Assembly: GCA_012521935.1 (NCBI GenBank)
Contig: JAAYLJ010000122.1
Span: forward strand, 1-7,699
Reading direction: 5' to 3'
Length of the DNA stretch: 7,699 nt
Origin: Campylobacteraceae bacterium
GTDB taxonomy: Bacteria > Campylobacterota > Campylobacteria > Campylobacterales > Campylobacteraceae
Below, one piece after another: positions 6,374 through 7,699 of the stretch. The notes below the pieces were generated by a model that was not told the origin of the DNA, ran no database searches, and saw nothing but the letters and a program-made list of their open reading frames with translations. The translations under genes and the position numbers were made by a program. Position 1 is the first letter of the stretch; each line of letters starts with the position of its first letter.

Positions 6374-7669
6374 TTAAAAAGTGTAGTAGAGATTTGTTTT
6401 TAAAATGTATTTGTCGTATTTATATAAACTTTGATTTGAGTAATTGTCTATATATTTTCCATTTACTCCTAGAGAAAAGTTTTTATTTAAAGAGTGCAAA
6501 AGTCCTAAATCTAAGGCTAGTTTCTCATCTTTTCTTTTTTTATTGTAAAGGAGCTCCTCTTTTTCTTTATATTTATCTATGTAAAACTCAACTCCAGAAA
6601 AAAGAAGAGTAGTTTTTAAAAGTGGGTAAATATTTTCAAATCTTAAACTAGCTGATTTATAATCTACATTGTGGTGAGTTCCTCTTTTTTTATTGTCATT
6701 TCCTAAAGTTAAAGTTACAATATTTGTTCCAAAATCTTTAGTTAAAAGCGCTAGAGAGTTTGAGAGTTCATAATATGTCGAATCTCTAAAGTTATAATTT
6801 TTTTGATGAAAATCTTTTTTAATAACTCTTAATTTTCCTCTATATATTAAGTTTTTATCTATTTGATAATCTATGGAAGGAACTAATGCAAAGTTGCTTA
6901 AATACCCTCTTTGGTTTAACCAAACATAGTTAAAATCAACTCCTAAAGAGATCTTAAATCTAGGTTGATAATAAGAGATGCCTGTTCCTAAAACTATTAA
7001 AGATAGATCATTCTCCCTCACTCTTTCAAAATCTTGCATATACCCAACTAGCTTATTATCTAAAGTAAAATCCTCACTTAATCTATGTGTGTGGTTTAGC
7101 GAAAGTGCAGCTTCTAACACTCCACTACTTCTTTTTTCTTCAGTCTCAAAAGGGAGTCCAAATATATAGACATAATCATCACTTGTTGTATTTTTAGCAT
7201 TTGAATCGTATCCATAACCTAGGGTTAGATTTGTTTTAAAAAAGTCTTTTCTTGATCTTTGATCTAGTGCCATAAGAGTTTTTTCAATGTTTTTTCTAAC
7301 ATTTATTGGCAAGCTTTCATCTTTTAAAACCTCTTTGTAAAGCACTCTTGCTTCATTAAATTTTTTTTGTTTAAAGTATGTTTGAGCAAGCTCAAGCTTT
7401 ACTCTATCGTTTTCTGGACTATCTTTTAAAATCTCTTCATAAAGCCTTTGCGCCTCTTCATAACGGCCTATCTCATAAGCACTTCTAGCTAAGATAAACA
7501 TACTACTTCTATCTAGCTTATCTTCATGTGGACTTAGCAAAAAGTAGCTATCTTGAAAAAGTCTATTTTGATAACTGTCTATTGCCCTTTTAAACTGATC
7601 ATCTAAGTAAGACTCATTTGAAAACAAAAGCGTTGAAGCAAAAATTAAAATAAGAGTGATTTTTTTCAT
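6374..7669 (-). CDS. Exported TPR plus outer-membrane beta-barrel protein (Slam/DUF560-like)
   Basis: A 431-residue protein from the ATG at 7669, starting MKKITLILIFASTLLFSNES, a clear signal peptide likely cut near residues 16-18. An in-frame ATG at 7681 would add MRNS; it also has an AAGG 7 nt upstream, so the start is not settled. GAGGA 5 nt before 7669 and the classic MKK start favour the shorter form. Residues about 20-135 are helical TPR-like repeats (RYEEAQRLYEEILKDSPEND; KKFNEARVLYKEVLKDE). Residues about 145-431 alternate polar and aromatic positions as in beta-strands, opening with LTLGYGYDSNA, and the protein ends YYTF with a C-terminal Phe, the usual Bam recognition signal. The TPR-plus-barrel layout and the GYDSN motif recall surface lipoprotein assembly modifier proteins, but transport of a lipoprotein is not shown and no lipoprotein substrate is encoded here. 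It is convergent with the cyclase operon, and its promoter lies outside the window. Outer-membrane barrel: likely; precise role: unknown. Confidence 0.8.
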   Translation of the reverse strand: MKKITLILIFASTLLFSNESYLDDQFKRAIDSYQNRLFQDSYFLLSPHEDKLDRSSMFILARSAYEIGRYEEAQRLYEEILKDSPENDRVKLELAQTYFKQKKFNEARVLYKEVLKDESLPINVRKNIEKTLMALDQRSRKDFFKTNLTLGYGYDSNAKNTTSDDYVYIFGLPFETEEKRSSGVLEAALSLNHTHRLSEDFTLDNKLVGYMQDFERVRENDLSLIVLGTGISYYQPRFKISLGVDFNYVWLNQRGYLSNFALVPSIDYQIDKNLIYRGKLRVIKKDFHQKNYNFRDSTYYELSNSLALLTKDFGTNIVTLTLGNDNKKRGTHHNVDYKSASLRFENIYPLLKTTLLFSGVEFYIDKYKEKEELLYNKKRKDEKLALDLGLLHSLNKNFSLGVNGKYIDNYSNQSLYKYDKYILKTNLYYTF

Positions 7670-7692
7670 ACTGTTCCTCATCTTGTAGCCTT
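7670..7692 (-). promoter_or_regulatory. Two candidate ribosome binding sites for the TPR-barrel gene
   Basis: On the minus strand, AAGG (7692-7689) lies 7 nt before ATG 7681, and GAGGA (7679-7675) lies 5 nt before ATG 7669. The two starts differ by four codons (MRNS) and both leave a workable signal peptide. The longer Shine-Dalgarno match and the MKK amino terminus favour 7669. Confidence 0.5.
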
Positions 7693-7699
7693 AAATGTG

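Noticed and set aside
6394..6612. Plus-strand open frame of 72 codons just after the hairpin
   Set aside because: It lies entirely antisense to the C-terminal strands of the beta-barrel gene, and its composition is typical of a shadow frame.
1..7699. Mobile element, CRISPR, tRNA or riboswitch
   Set aside because: No transposase or integrase motifs, terminal inverted repeats, spaced repeat arrays or tRNA-like cloverleaf were seen, and coding sequence covers nearly the whole window.

Overview
The window is AT-rich (roughly 30% G+C by eye), tightly packed and codes for envelope-linked signalling proteins. Low G+C, heavy AGA/TTA/AAA codon use, short coupled gene junctions and the mix of HAMP/CheA-like kinase, GAF-HD-GYP and CHASE2-cyclase genes suggest a free-living member of the Campylobacterota (Sulfurimonas/Arcobacter/Sulfurospirillum-like). 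This is inferred from style and remembered relatives; no rRNA or other marker is present to fix it.

Layout: three plus-strand genes fill positions 1-6348 with almost no space between them. (1) The 3' part of a membrane histidine kinase (1-1882), cut by the window edge. It shows a membrane segment, HAMP, coiled coil, PAS-like region, an internal HPt domain and a CheA-type ATPase, but no CheW-like docking domain. (2) After 16 nt, a 768-residue fusion (1899-4205) of a metallo-beta-lactamase-fold domain resembling class II cyclic-nucleotide phosphodiesterases, a GAF domain and a catalytically intact-looking HD-GYP domain. (3) Overlapping its stop codon, a CHASE2 class III adenylate cyclase (4198-6348). 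A 9-bp perfect hairpin at 6351-6372 closes the operon. It also sits just past the stop codon of the convergent minus-strand gene (6374-7669), which encodes a secreted TPR plus outer-membrane beta-barrel protein.

Working model (inference): the cyclase senses a periplasmic signal through CHASE2 and makes cAMP. The co-translated fusion protein could destroy cAMP with its N-terminal domain, possibly sense cAMP with its GAF domain (an NKFDE-like signature is visible), and hydrolyse c-di-GMP with its HD-GYP domain. The operon would then join two second messengers in one module, with the CheA-like kinase adding a phosphorelay input whose receiver is not in the window. This cAMP/c-di-GMP circuit is the observation most worth testing. 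No RNA genes, mobile elements, CRISPR arrays or integration signs were seen, and no gene-free stretch exceeds 26 bases.
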